From assembly GCA_934486615.1 (NCBI GenBank), contig CAKSQO010000012.1:1-56276 (forward strand): a stretch of 56,276 nucleotides of DNA, in the 5' to 3' direction. The first letter of the stretch is position 1, and every line of letters starts with the position of its first letter. Below are positions 25,160 through 33,772 of the stretch, piece by piece. The DNA is from an uncultured Eubacteriales bacterium. Its GTDB lineage: Bacteria; Bacillota; Clostridia; Oscillospirales; Acutalibacteraceae. The notes beneath the pieces were generated by a model. That model worked only from the letters and a program-made list of their open reading frames with translations, searched no databases and was not told where the DNA came from. The position numbers and the translations under genes were made by a program.

Positions 25160-25197
25160 AAAACCCACCGACACTGAAAAATGTGTCGGTGGGTTTT
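25160..25197 (+). terminator. Terminator after phosphoglucomutase
   Basis: AAAACCCACCGACAC / GTGTCGGTGGGTTTT with an 8-nt loop, 24 bp after the stop codon. The A-tract before it means it can also work from the other side. Confidence 0.9.
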
Positions 25198-25318
25198 GTG
25201 TGTTTGAGTTATTTTTAATAGGTGAGAGGCCCGCTTTGGAAAGACGCGACGCTCGCCGCAGCCTTTTTTATACGCGGAGGGCAAGCGCCGCTCTTTTTGC
25301 AAGCGCCTGCCGCTCCGC

Positions 25319-27697
25319 TTATTTAAGCTCGATTACGGTTACGCCGCTTTCGCCTTCGCCGAAGGTGCCGAGACGGTAGGACTTGACGAGCCTGTGGCGC
25401 TTTAAGTGATCCTGAACGGCGGCGCGAAGCGCTCCCGTGCCTTTGCCGTGTATCGCGGTCACGCTTGTGATACCGCTCATAACCGCGCCGTCGATGAATC
25501 GGTCAAGCTCGAGCAGAGCCTCGTCGACCGTCATTCCGCGCAGGTCGACCTCGGTGCTCAGCTCGCGGGTCGCGCGCGAGGTCACGTTGTTGCGGCGCGC
25601 CGAGCGCTGCGGCTGCTTCTTTGCGGGAGCGTCCTCGAGCCGCACGGACTTGAGCCTGACCTTCAGCGTCATTGCGCCCGAACGCACGCTGACCGAGCCG
25701 CTTTTTTCGTCGATCACAGCGACCTCGCCGCGGCAGTTCGCGTCGGGAATGAACACGCGGTCGCCGACCTTGAGCGCGCGCGGCAGCTCGTATTTCGCGT
25801 CGCTTTCCTGCGCGGCGGCGGCCTTGTCGAGCTTCTTTTCATTCGATTTAAGCGAAGCGCGCGCCGCTCTTGCAAGGGCGTCGAGGTCGTGCGACTTGTT
25901 GGCCTGCCTGCGCAGCTGCTCGATTTCGTCGACCATCGCGCTCGCGCCCATATTCGCCTTGTCGATTATGCGCTGCGCCTGCTTGCGGGCGCTTTCGATT
26001 ATGCGCTCGCGCTCGCTTTCGCCCTCGGCAAAGCGCTGCTTGGCGCTGCGGTTGGCCTCGTCAAGCTCACGCTTGAGCTGCTCAACCTCCTTGCGCTCGT
26101 TTTCGGCGGCCTTTCGCGCCTGTTCAAGCGAGCGGACAACGCCCTCGAACTTCTTATCTTCATCTGAAATCATCGCCTTCGCGCGCTGCACTATCTCGGC
26201 GCTCAGCCCGAGTCGCTGCGAGATAGCGAACGCGTTCGACCGACCGGGCACGCCTATCAGCAGGCGGTAGGTCGGCCGCAGCGAGTCGACGTCGAACTCG
26301 CAGCAGGCGTTCTCCACGCCGACGGTGTCGATGGCGTATGCCTTCAGCTCCGCGTAGTGTGTCGTCGCGACCACGCGGCTGCCGAGCGTGCGGAGCTCCT
26401 CGATGACCGATTTTGCGAGCGCCGCGCCCTCGATAGGGTCGGTGCCCGCGCCCAGCTCGTCGACGAGAATGAGCGAGTTCGAATCGGCCGACGCGAGTAT
26501 CTCGACCAGATTTACCATATGCGACGAGAACGTCGACAGCGACTGCTCAATCGACTGCTCGTCGCCGATGTCTGCCATAACCGCGTCGAAAACTGCGATC
26601 TCGCTGCCGTCGAACGCGGGTATCATCAGCCCGCACTCTGCCATAAGGGTCAGCAGACCTATGGTTTTCAGCGTGACGGTCTTGCCGCCCGTGTTCGGGC
26701 CCGTGATTATCAGCGTGTCAAAGTCAAAGCCCAGCTCAACGTCGATCGGCACGACCTTTGCGGGGTCGATGAGCGGGTGGCGCGCTCTTTTCAGCCTTAT
26801 TCTGCCCTCGGTGTTCATCACGGGCAGGCTCGCTTTCATATCGTAGGCGAGCTTCGCCTTGGCAAATATCAGACACAGCTCGACGCAGCAGTCGTAGGAC
26901 GCGATGATAACGTCGGTGTGCTCGCCTACTGCCGCCGAAAGCTCGGCGAGTATGCGCTCGATCTCGGCCTCTTCCTTGGAGCGCAGCACCCTGATGTCGT
27001 TGTTCGCCTCGACGACCGAGCTCGGCTCGATGAATACCGTTGCACCGGAGCTGGACGTGTCGTGCACAAGGCCGGGCACGTTTGCGCGGCACTCGAGCTT
27101 TACAGGCACGACGAAGCGGTCGCCGCGGATGGTGATGACGGGCTCCTGCAGGTATTTTTGATATTGAGACGAGTGAATTATCTTGTCAAGCCGCTCTCTG
27201 ACCGAGTTCTCGGCCGAGCGTATCCTGCGCCTGATGTCGCCGAGAGCGGGGGAGGCCGCGTCGCTTATCTCCTCCTCGGAGACGATGCACAGGCTGATGC
27301 GGCTTTCGAGCTGTCTTATCGGAAAAACGCCGTCAAACAGCCGCTCAAGCGGCTTTGCTTCGCCGACGCGGGAGCGCCACTCGCTTATTGAGCGGTAGAC
27401 GCGCAGGTTCTCCGCAATGTCGAGCAGCTCCTTTACCGAGAGAGAAGCTCCCGCCTGAGCGCGGCGCGCAGCGGACTTTACGTTGCTCATCGAGCCGAAG
27501 TTCGGAGCGCCGAATTTGCCGCAAAGCGCGTGGGCGCAGTCAGTCTCGTCAAGCAATCGCCCGACCTCGCCGATGTCGCCCGACGGGCGCAGCTCGGCCG
27601 CAAGCCCGGCCGCGTCGGCGTTGCCGCAGAGCTTTGCCAGCCGCGACAGAACCTTATCAAGCTCAAGCACCCTGTAATGCTTTTCAAAGCTGTTCAT
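25319..27697 (-). CDS. mutS2: Endonuclease MutS2
   Basis: A 792-residue MutS family protein acting on branched DNA and stalled/collided ribosomes. The N-terminal core and clamp regions precede Walker A GPNTGGKTVTLKT (about 334-346) and the Walker B region LILVDELGAGTDP. A long charged coiled coil spans roughly 510-610, and a C-terminal Smr nuclease domain carries LDLRGMTVDEAL and HGKGTGALR. The mismatch-recognition domain of MutS is absent, as expected. GAAAGG lies before the ATG, 15 nt after the recO stop, so it is the last gene of the minus-strand housekeeping operon. No strong terminator is visible between here and 25198. Confidence 0.96.
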   Translation of the reverse strand: MNSFEKHYRVLELDKVLSRLAKLCGNADAAGLAAELRPSGDIGEVGRLLDETDCAHALCGKFGAPNFGSMSNVKSAARRAQAGASLSVKELLDIAENLRVYRSISEWRSRVGEAKPLERLFDGVFPIRQLESRISLCIVSEEEISDAASPALGDIRRRIRSAENSVRERLDKIIHSSQYQKYLQEPVITIRGDRFVVPVKLECRANVPGLVHDTSSSGATVFIEPSSVVEANNDIRVLRSKEEAEIERILAELSAAVGEHTDVIIASYDCCVELCLIFAKAKLAYDMKASLPVMNTEGRIRLKRARHPLIDPAKVVPIDVELGFDFDTLIITGPNTGGKTVTLKTIGLLTLMAECGLMIPAFDGSEIAVFDAVMADIGDEQSIEQSLSTFSSHMVNLVEILASADSNSLILVDELGAGTDPIEGAALAKSVIEELRTLGSRVVATTHYAELKAYAIDTVGVENACCEFDVDSLRPTYRLLIGVPGRSNAFAISQRLGLSAEIVQRAKAMISDEDKKFEGVVRSLEQARKAAENERKEVEQLKRELDEANRSAKQRFAEGESERERIIESARKQAQRIIDKANMGASAMVDEIEQLRRQANKSHDLDALARAARASLKSNEKKLDKAAAAQESDAKYELPRALKVGDRVFIPDANCRGEVAVIDEKSGSVSVRSGAMTLKVRLKSVRLEDAPAKKQPQRSARRNNVTSRATRELSTEVDLRGMTVDEALLELDRFIDGAVMSGITSVTAIHGKGTGALRAAVQDHLKRHRLVKSYRLGTFGEGESGVTVIELK

Positions 27698-27712
27698 TTT
27701 ATATTCCTTTCG

Positions 27713-28438
27713 CTATAAGCTTTTGTAGAAGTTAAGCGCCGTGAACTCACGGTCGCAGTGGGTTTTTAGGTATCTTTCGGTCACGCTTGTCAGCGCTTTG
27801 AGCGACTCACTCGGCATTTCAAAGGAGAACAGCTTTTCAAACCCGCACTCCGAAATGTGCCTGAGCGCCGCGAGCACTCCCGCGGGCAGGTACACTCCCT
27901 TGCCGTGCATGGCGCAGCTGACCGTGCCGTCGACAAAGCTGAAATACGCGTCGCCGCCGACGTCCGCGCCGCATTCGGAGCAGCAGCGCAGCTCGGGCAT
28001 AAAGCCCGAGATCGTCATCAGCCGCAGCTCGAAGATCGCCTTTATCTGGTCGTTAGGCCGCAGCCCCTTGGCCAGCATATACAGGCAGTTGAGTATCAGC
28101 CGCAGCGCCTCGTTCGACTCCTCACCCTCCATTACAAGGTACATGACCGCCTCGCAGAAATACTGCGCAAGGCTGAGCTTTTCAATGTCGCTTCTAAGCT
28201 CAAAAAACACCTCAACGGGCGTGACCTCGTCGATGTTGTATGTATCCTTGGACTTTGTCACGCTGAAGGTCGAGTAGCACAGCACGTCTGTAGCACTTGC
28301 GGACTTGCCCTTGACCTTGTTTGCGCCGCGCACGAACGCCCTTATAACGCCCATATCGCGCGTGAGCACGGTAACAAGGCGGTCGCTCTCACCGACCGCC
28401 CCGCGTTTGAGTATCAATCCGTCCGTGTTTATCTTCAT
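27713..28438 (-). CDS. recO: DNA repair protein RecO
   Basis: A 241-residue recombination mediator that loads RecA with RecR. The N-terminal OB fold begins KINTDGLILKRGAVGESDRLV and continues LTRDMGVIRAFVRGA. Residues about 160-190 have the zinc-type pattern C-C-S-E-C ... C. The start was set to ATG 28438, with AAAGGG upstream, instead of the longer frame from 28483. This start lies inside yqzL (about 50 nt overlap in another frame), so the two are likely translationally coupled. The order era-yqzL-recO is conserved in Firmicutes. Confidence 0.93.
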   Translation of the reverse strand: MKINTDGLILKRGAVGESDRLVTVLTRDMGVIRAFVRGANKVKGKSASATDVLCYSTFSVTKSKDTYNIDEVTPVEVFFELRSDIEKLSLAQYFCEAVMYLVMEGEESNEALRLILNCLYMLAKGLRPNDQIKAIFELRLMTISGFMPELRCCSECGADVGGDAYFSFVDGTVSCAMHGKGVYLPAGVLAALRHISECGFEKLFSFEMPSESLKALTSVTERYLKTHCDREFTALNFYKSL

Positions 28439-28526
28439 TTTCAGCCCTTTTCTGCGAAACATACGCAAGGTAGTCGCTTGCACTGCCTGTGCGGCAGAAC
28501 ACCTGCCAGGCCTCGGTTGCGTTCAT
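28389..28526 (-). CDS. yqzL: YqzL-like small protein overlapping recO
   Basis: A 45-residue ORF starting ATG 28526 and ending TGA 28389. It begins MNATEAWQVFCRTGSASDYL; the W-x2-F-x2-T-G ... Y-L-x-Y pattern is that of YqzL, the tiny protein between era and recO in Bacillus and Clostridia. A good GAGGGGTG site lies about 8 nt before the ATG. It overlaps the recO start by 50 nt. Here the C-terminal half is longer and more charged than the family core, perhaps because it runs into recO. Function is unknown; the call rests on pattern and conserved gene order. Confidence 0.75.
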   Translation of the reverse strand: MNATEAWQVFCRTGSASDYLAYVSQKRAENEDKHGRIDTQTRGGR

Positions 28527-28583
28527 CGCTTTTCACCCCTCGAAATTAGTTTTCGGGGAATGTGTCAATATATCGGCGGTAAA

Positions 28584-29498
28584 TCAGTCCAGTCCGAAAT
28601 TGTGGATAAGTCCCTGCCTGTTGCGCCAGTCCTCCTTGGTCTTGACCCAGCAGCGCAGATTGACCTTGCAGCCGAAAAAGCGCTCCATATCGAGCCGCGC
28701 GCGGGTGGAAACGCTCTTGAGCATTGCGCCGCCCCTGCCGATGATTATGCCCTTGTGGCTGTCGGACTCGCAGTAAATTATCGCTTCGATGTCGACGATG
28801 TCCTCGCCCGAAGCGCTTTTGCGGTCGGAAAATTTTTCGATTCCGACGGCAATTCCGTGCGGCACTTCCTTGTCGAGCGAGCGCAGCAGCTTTTCGCGTA
28901 TCATCTCGGCTGCCATGGTGCGCTCGGACTGGTCGGTCAGCGCGTCGTCGGAGAAAAAGTGCACCGACTCCTGCGCAAATTTGCCCAGCTCGGACTTGAG
29001 CGCGCCGATACCGTCGCCCGACTTTGCCGAAACGGGCACGACCGCCGCGAAGTCGTAGAGCGCGGAGTAAGCGGAGATTACCGCAAGCAGCTTTTCGCGC
29101 TCGCGGATAAGGTCGATTTTGTTGATGACCAGCACGACGGGCAGCTTCTGCTTTTTAAAGCGCCCGATAAGGTCAAGCTCCGCAGGCGCGGGGGAGAGGT
29201 CGTCGTGCATATCGCTTGCGTCGATGACAAGCGCGCAGGCGTCAACGTCGCCGACGGACTCGTCAACGGCCCTGACCATGCTCTCGCCCAGCTTGTTGAA
29301 CGGCTTGAGCAGACCCGGAGTGTCGATGAACACAAGCTGACGCTCGCCCTCTGTCAGCACGCCGATTATGCGCGTGCGCGTGGTCTGCGGCTTGCTTGAG
29401 ACTATGGCTACCTTAGTGCCGAGCATACGGTTCATAAGCGAAGATTTGCCGACGTTCGGCTTGCCGACAATCGCGATAAATGCGGTGGTGGTTTTCAT
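28584..29498 (-). CDS. era: GTPase Era
   Basis: A 304-residue ribosome-assembly GTPase that binds the 3' end of 16S rRNA. The G motifs are GKPNVGKSS (G1), DTPGL (G3), NKID (G4) and a late V-S-A-K. The KH domain includes GIIIGRGGAMLKS and ends CWVKTKEDWRN. It starts 3 nt after ybeY and belongs to the phoH-ybeY-era-recO block, so it acts with the RNase YbeY in 16S maturation. Length is normal. Confidence 0.97.
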   Translation of the reverse strand: MKTTTAFIAIVGKPNVGKSSLMNRMLGTKVAIVSSKPQTTRTRIIGVLTEGERQLVFIDTPGLLKPFNKLGESMVRAVDESVGDVDACALVIDASDMHDDLSPAPAELDLIGRFKKQKLPVVLVINKIDLIREREKLLAVISAYSALYDFAAVVPVSAKSGDGIGALKSELGKFAQESVHFFSDDALTDQSERTMAAEMIREKLLRSLDKEVPHGIAVGIEKFSDRKSASGEDIVDIEAIIYCESDSHKGIIIGRGGAMLKSVSTRARLDMERFFGCKVNLRCWVKTKEDWRNRQGLIHNFGLD

Positions 29499-29501
29499 TT
29501 T

Positions 29502-29984
29502 TTAACCCTCTCTTTTCAGGTTCACGGCGTCCATAACGCGCTTTTCGTGGAAGCGCATCACCTTTGCCTCGTCCTCGTTGTTGACATGATCGTAGCCGAG
29601 CAGGTGCAGCATCGAGTGCGCGGTCAAAAAGCCGACCTCGCGCTCGTAGGAGTGGCCGTATTTCTCGGCCTGAGCGGCTGCGTGCTCGAGCGAAATGACA
29701 ACGTCGCCGAGCATTTTAAGCCCCGTGGCGGGGTCTGAGTCGTACTCTCCGCCCTCGCCGAGGGGAAAGCTGAGCACGTCGGTCGCGCGGTCGATGGCAC
29801 GTGTTTCGCGGTTTATCTCGCGTATGCGTTTGTCGCTGACAAAGGTCACGCAAACCTCGGCACCGAAGTCGAGCTGCTGCTCGTCGAGCACCGCTTCGCA
29901 CACGCGCCTGATCAGCGCTTTAAGCTGATTTGACACCGGCATTTTTCGCTGACTGTTGACAAATTCAACGCTTATCCTTGTCAT
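29502..29984 (-). CDS. ybeY: Endoribonuclease YbeY (16S rRNA maturation)
   Basis: A 160-residue zinc metalloprotein. The signature H-x3-H-x5-H is seen as HSMLHLLGYDH, with the usual downstream E-D-E-A ... M. The upstream FVSDKRIREINRETRAIDRATDVLSFP is the family core. The second motif residue is Ser instead of the common Gly (H-G-x-L-H), a conservative change. The ATG lies inside the 3' end of phoH (20 nt overlap) with AAAGGAGCAGG before it. It is translationally linked to phoH and followed directly by era. Confidence 0.96.
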   Translation of the reverse strand: MTRISVEFVNSQRKMPVSNQLKALIRRVCEAVLDEQQLDFGAEVCVTFVSDKRIREINRETRAIDRATDVLSFPLGEGGEYDSDPATGLKMLGDVVISLEHAAAQAEKYGHSYEREVGFLTAHSMLHLLGYDHVNNEDEAKVMRFHEKRVMDAVNLKREG

Positions 29985-30957
29985 TTGACCGCCTGCTCCT
30001 TTTTGCGTTATCGTATTTTTCGTATGCCTTGACTATTCTCTGAACCAGCTGATGGCGCACAACGTCCTTTTCGGTAAAGCGAATGATGTCGATGTCCTCG
30101 ACCCCTTTGAGCACGGCGCAGGCCTCGACAAGACCCGATCTTTGCCTGTCGGGCAGGTCAATCTGCGTAACGTCGCCCGTGACGACTATCTTTGAGCCGT
30201 TGCCCAGACGCGTTAGGAACATCTTCATCTGCTCGGGGGTCGTGTTCTGCGCTTCGTCAAGGATTATGAAGCTGTCCTCGAGCGTGCGCCCTCGCATATA
30301 GGCCAGCGGCGCGACCTCGATCGAGCCGCGCTCCTGATAGCGCTGAAAGCTTTCGGCTCCCAGCATATCGAACAGCGCGTCGTAAAGCGGGCGCAGGTAG
30401 GGGTCGACCTTGCTTTGCAGATCGCCCGGCAGAAAGCCGAGCTTTTCGCCCGCCTCGACCGCGGGGCGCGTGATGATAATGCGGCTGACCTTCTTGTCGC
30501 GGAAGGCCGCCACCGCAAGTGCGACGGCGAGGTAGGTCTTGCCAGTTCCAGCAGGGCCGACGCCGATGACGACGGTGTTGCTTTTTATCGCTTCGATGTA
30601 TTTTTTCTGACCGAGGGTCTTCGGCTTTATCGGCTTGCCGCGCGAGGTTATGCATATGCAGTCGTTGCCCGCAAGCTGCGCCAGCTTGTCCTGCTTGCCC
30701 TCGCTGACGAGGCTCATGGTGTAGCGTATGCTCTGCTCGTTTATCGGCTCGCCCTTTGACGCAAGCATAATAAGCCCCGAGATAACGCTTGCGGCGCTGC
30801 TCACATTGTCGCCGTCGCCCTGAATTTTTATCTCGCCCGAGCGCAGGGTTACCGTGACCGAGTATTCCTTTTCGATGATTTTTATGTTCTCGTCAAAGCT
30901 GCCGAAAAGCTCGGCCGCCTGCTCCAAATTTTCAAGAGTTACAATCTGCTCGGCCAT
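29965..30957 (-). CDS. phoH: PhoH-family RNA helicase-like ATPase
   Basis: A 330-residue P-loop ATPase of the PhoH/PhoL group that usually accompanies ybeY. Walker A is GVGPAGTGKTYLA (about 133-145), followed by IIITRPAVEAGEKLGFLPG, and Walker B IILDEAQNTTPEQMK with the sensor VVTGDVTQIDLP. The N-terminal 100 residues hold a KH-like or N-terminal PhoH region. GGAGGTTCACT lies before the ATG, and a promoter lies 30-58 bp further upstream, so part of the block can be transcribed independently of yqfC/yqfD. Confidence 0.95.
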   Translation of the reverse strand: MAEQIVTLENLEQAAELFGSFDENIKIIEKEYSVTVTLRSGEIKIQGDGDNVSSAASVISGLIMLASKGEPINEQSIRYTMSLVSEGKQDKLAQLAGNDCICITSRGKPIKPKTLGQKKYIEAIKSNTVVIGVGPAGTGKTYLAVALAVAAFRDKKVSRIIITRPAVEAGEKLGFLPGDLQSKVDPYLRPLYDALFDMLGAESFQRYQERGSIEVAPLAYMRGRTLEDSFIILDEAQNTTPEQMKMFLTRLGNGSKIVVTGDVTQIDLPDRQRSGLVEACAVLKGVEDIDIIRFTEKDVVRHQLVQRIVKAYEKYDNAKRSRRSNDKDKR

Positions 30958-30987
30958 AGTGAACCTCCGTGATGTATATTCTGTTCT

Positions 30988-31015
30988 ATTTTAACACATT
31001 TTTTCCGATTGTAAA
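30988..31015 (-). promoter_or_regulatory. sigma-A promoter before phoH
   Basis: On the minus strand: TTTACA (31015-31010), 16-bp spacer, TAAAAT (30993-30988). It allows vegetative transcription of phoH-ybeY-era-recO-mutS2 separately from the sporulation genes upstream. Confidence 0.6.
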
Positions 31016-31093
31016 AGCCTTTAAGCGCAACTTTTTGCAAGGATCGCGGATAATTCGGCGTCGGGCGCGTCGGGCGCGGGCTTTAAGTCGCGA

Positions 31094-32272
31094 TCAGGGC
31101 GTGCTTTCGATGTAATACGGCTTGTTTTCGGCGATGTTTTCGACACATTCGTATTCGCCCGTCGCGGTCATTTCGCCGCGTGAGGTGACGAAGCTGACCT
31201 TTCGCGCGACGATTTCGGCGTTTGCGAGGACGCGCTCCTCCTCGGCCCTGAGCAGCGCTTCGCACTCGGTGCGCGCGGCCTTTTCGCTCAAGGTCACCCT
31301 GCGGCGCTCCACTTCAAAAAATTCGGCCTGAGCGCGCCAGACGGGCAGCTTCACCCCGCCTATCACAAGGTCGTCGCGCCGCGCCGTGCTGCGGAAGTCG
31401 TAGCCTATTCCTCCGAGGTAGAGCGGCACTTTCAGCCCGAAAAAGCCGACTGCCGTGCGCTTGCATGAGCGGCCCGTGTCGGTCAGCTCCTCGCGCTCAA
31501 GCGGCACCTTGACCGTCAGAGTCCGCTCGGTCGAGGCGAAAATATCGGCGTCGGAGTGAGTGAACACCGTCGTGCCGTCGCGAAGCTCGGCCGTGCCGGA
31601 GACGAGCATTTGCCCCGCCGTGACCGCGTCGCCGACCTTCACCACCGCACTGCCCTTGCGCACGCGTATATCGGTCACGCGCCCGTCCGAAGCGGCCGTG
31701 ATGTTGCTCAGCTGCCTGTCGCCGACCTGCTTTTTCGCCGCACCGCGCACGTCGACAGTCACGTTCGTCGCGTCGGTGTTTATCGAAACCCATGCGATGT
31801 CCGGCACTTTAAGCGCCAGCTGAACGCGCATATTTCCGGCGTCAACGCGGCTTATCGGCGTGCCCGCTTCAAGCCCGATAACCTCGAGCGCCTTGCGCAC
31901 CTGCGCCTCATCCGCGTCGCCCGTGCAGTTAATGTCAACGCTCCAGACAAAGCGCGGCAAGGTCAGCATGGCCGCGACAAAAATGCACGCGCCGCAGACA
32001 AGCCCCTGCCGCCTGCGGTAGCGGTGCGCAAAAAACGGCAGCCCGCGCTTTTCGGTCAGCTTCACTTTTACCGAGCAGCCGCGGCGCAGGGCTTTCAGCC
32101 GCTTAAAATCCCGCGCAAACAGGCAGCAGACGATGGACCCGCTTTCTTTTCGCGTGTCCCACAAAATCACGCCCGAGTGGGCGCAGACGTTCAAAAACCG
32201 CTCGGGGAAGCGCCCCGAAACGCTCACTCTGACCCAGCCCGAAACAACTCTTATCAGCCACAGCAGAAGCAT
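31094..32272 (-). CDS. yqfD: Sporulation protein YqfD
   Basis: A 392-residue membrane protein of the YqfD family (stage IV sporulation). After a cytoplasmic N-terminal region (VVSGWVRVSVSGRFPERFLN) a single membrane helix spans about 90-110. A large outer part follows with VWSVDINCTGDADEAQVRKAL (a POTRA/FtsQ-like start) and a later K-G-x-A-V-V-K-V-G-D-A-V segment resembling the lipoyl/HlyD barrel. It starts 10 nt after yqfC. In B. subtilis yqfC and yqfD are sigma-E genes needed late in sporulation; this is one of the best signs that the organism makes spores. Confidence 0.92.
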   Translation of the reverse strand: MLLLWLIRVVSGWVRVSVSGRFPERFLNVCAHSGVILWDTRKESGSIVCCLFARDFKRLKALRRGCSVKVKLTEKRGLPFFAHRYRRRQGLVCGACIFVAAMLTLPRFVWSVDINCTGDADEAQVRKALEVIGLEAGTPISRVDAGNMRVQLALKVPDIAWVSINTDATNVTVDVRGAAKKQVGDRQLSNITAASDGRVTDIRVRKGSAVVKVGDAVTAGQMLVSGTAELRDGTTVFTHSDADIFASTERTLTVKVPLEREELTDTGRSCKRTAVGFFGLKVPLYLGGIGYDFRSTARRDDLVIGGVKLPVWRAQAEFFEVERRRVTLSEKAARTECEALLRAEEERVLANAEIVARKVSFVTSRGEMTATGEYECVENIAENKPYYIESTP

Positions 32273-32282
32273 AGCCTGCCCC

Positions 32283-32576
32283 CTAACACTTGAACGAAAT
32301 ATCGGTTATCCAACCCGCGATTACGGCTTCGCTGTCGGAGAGAGTCTTGATCTCAAGGCTTCGCCCGCTGAACGTGACCGTGCCGCAGCCGATGTTCAGC
32401 CGCACGGCGGAATCGGAGTAGTCGATAAGTCCCTTGCAGCCGTCGACGACCGCCTCACGGTTTGAGTTAAGCTCTATGTGTGCGCCGCCCGAGAGCGTGC
32501 CCGCGGGCAGCTCAAGCACGTCGTCGAGCCTTCCCGCCGCCGAGCGCAGCCGATGCCGATTGTTCACAGTATCCAC
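32283..32576 (-). CDS. yqfC: Sporulation protein YqfC
   Basis: A 97-residue protein with the YabP/YqfC-type beta layout: LELPAGTLSGGAHIELNSNREAVV-like strands, then the G-L-I-D-Y-S block and a closing IAGWITDISF. Start codons are ambiguous: GTG 32576 or GTG 32567, since GGGCGGTG overlaps the first. It is the first gene of the minus-strand block and partner of yqfD. The intergenic region with divergent ylbJ is short, consistent with sporulation-specific control. Confidence 0.88.
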   Translation of the reverse strand: MDTVNNRHRLRSAAGRLDDVLELPAGTLSGGAHIELNSNREAVVDGCKGLIDYSDSAVRLNIGCGTVTFSGRSLEIKTLSDSEAVIAGWITDISFKC

Positions 32577-32619
32577 CGCCCGAAAATCAAAGTCAAACTT
32601 ATGTTAAACCTATGCCGCC

Positions 32620-32650
32620 GATAATATAAAAATGCGCTTTTGCATACTAT
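32620..32650 (+). promoter_or_regulatory. Sigma-E-like promoter of ylbJ
   Basis: CATACTAT (32643-32650) matches the sigma-E -10 consensus CATACANT at seven of eight positions. GATAATAT (32620-32627) about 15 bp upstream is a plausible -35. Position and target gene (a mother-cell sporulation protein) agree. Confidence 0.5.
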
Positions 32651-32676
32651 TTGAGTGCGAGAGGGAGTGGGAGAAT

Positions 32677-33705
32677 ATGAAGCGCAGCGCACAGGCGGTG
32701 ATGTATGCGGTCGTATGCTGCTTTGCGGCGGTGTCGCTGCTTACAAGCTCGGGCAGCGCCAAACAGGGAATAAGCGACGCGCTGATGCTTGCGTGCAACG
32801 TGGTCATTCCGTCGCTGTTTCCGTTTATGGTGCTGACGGGCTGCCTTGTCCGCTCGGGCGCGGCGGCAGCGCTGACAAGGCCGACAGCACCCGCGCTCAC
32901 AGCCGTGTTCAGGCTGCCGAAGAGCGCCTGCGGCGCGGTGCTGATGTCGTTTATCTCGGGCTATCCGTCGGGTGCTGCAATGACCGCCGAGCTGCTGGAA
33001 AGCGGCGAGATAACGCAAAAGCAGGCCGAGCGGATGCTGACCTTTTGTGTGAACGCAGGCCCCGCGATGATACTGTTTGCCGTCGGCGACGCGCTGTTTT
33101 CCTCCCGCGCGGCGGGGATCGTGCTGCTTGTCTGTCACATACTCGCGTCGGTCATAATCGGAGCTGTCGGAGCGCGCTTTGCGCCGAAGCAGAGCGCGGG
33201 CAGCCGCGCGGTCGAGAGCAAGCCGCCGCATAGCCTTGCCGACGCGTTTGTCGAAGCGACCTCCGACGCGAGCAGTCAAATGCTTGTAATATGCGGCTTT
33301 GTTGCGGCCTTCGGCTGCATAACGGCAATGCTGCCGAAAGGGCTTGAGCCGCTTTCGGCGGTGCTTGAGGTGACGCGCGGCACGGCCTGTCTTGCCGAGC
33401 GCGGAGCGGCTTTGCCTGTGATAAGCGCGGCACTCGGCTTTTCCGGCGTGTCCGTGATGTGCCAGGTCGCGGCGCTTTCAAAGGGCGCGATACGGCCGTG
33501 GGTGCTCGTCTGCTCGCGCGCGGCTCACGCGGCAATCAGTTTTCTGCTGTGTAAGGCGGCTTTGCGGCTGTTTCCGGGCGCGCTTGAGTGCGTGTCCTTC
33601 GGCGCGCAGACGGTGCTAGCGTTCTCGGCGACGAGCGTGCCGCTGACCCTGTCAATGCTTGCCTGCGCGGCGATAATGCTGTCAACAGGCTGCAAAGAAA
33701 AATAA
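32677..33705 (+). CDS. ylbJ: Sporulation integral membrane protein YlbJ
   Basis: A 342-residue polytopic protein with about eight helices. It has the YlbJ motifs NVVIPSLFPFMVLTGCLV, FISGYPSGA and CVNAGPAMILF. In B. subtilis ylbJ is a sigma-E gene needed for proper spore formation, and the protein belongs to a nucleoside-recognition-like fold. The start was set to ATG 32677 with GGGAGTGGGAGA upstream; the longer frame from 32632 covers the sigma-E-like -10 box. It is divergent from yqfC. Confidence 0.9.
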   Translation: MKRSAQAVMYAVVCCFAAVSLLTSSGSAKQGISDALMLACNVVIPSLFPFMVLTGCLVRSGAAAALTRPTAPALTAVFRLPKSACGAVLMSFISGYPSGAAMTAELLESGEITQKQAERMLTFCVNAGPAMILFAVGDALFSSRAAGIVLLVCHILASVIIGAVGARFAPKQSAGSRAVESKPPHSLADAFVEATSDASSQMLVICGFVAAFGCITAMLPKGLEPLSAVLEVTRGTACLAERGAALPVISAALGFSGVSVMCQVAALSKGAIRPWVLVCSRAAHAAISFLLCKAALRLFPGALECVSFGAQTVLAFSATSVPLTLSMLACAAIMLSTGCKEK

Positions 33706-33731
33706 CCCTTTATTTTTGCGCGCGCTTTTGG

Positions 33732-33737
33732 TATAAT
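33732..33737 (+). promoter_or_regulatory. Extended -10 promoter of the small Cys-rich protein
   Basis: TGG-TATAAT, with -10 at 33732-33737. The upstream -35 region is weak (TTATTT, 16 bp away). Start codon is 36 bp downstream. Confidence 0.45.
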
Positions 33738-33772
33738 TAAAGCGAAAAACGTCCTTTTAAGGGGAGAGACTG

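Noticed and set aside
26357..27391. 344-aa ORF on the plus strand inside mutS2
   Set aside because: Antisense shadow. The protein is rich in Arg/His with no recognisable domain.
28305..29399. 364-aa ORF on the plus strand over era and recO
   Set aside because: Antisense to three conserved genes, with no ribosome binding site and no domain.
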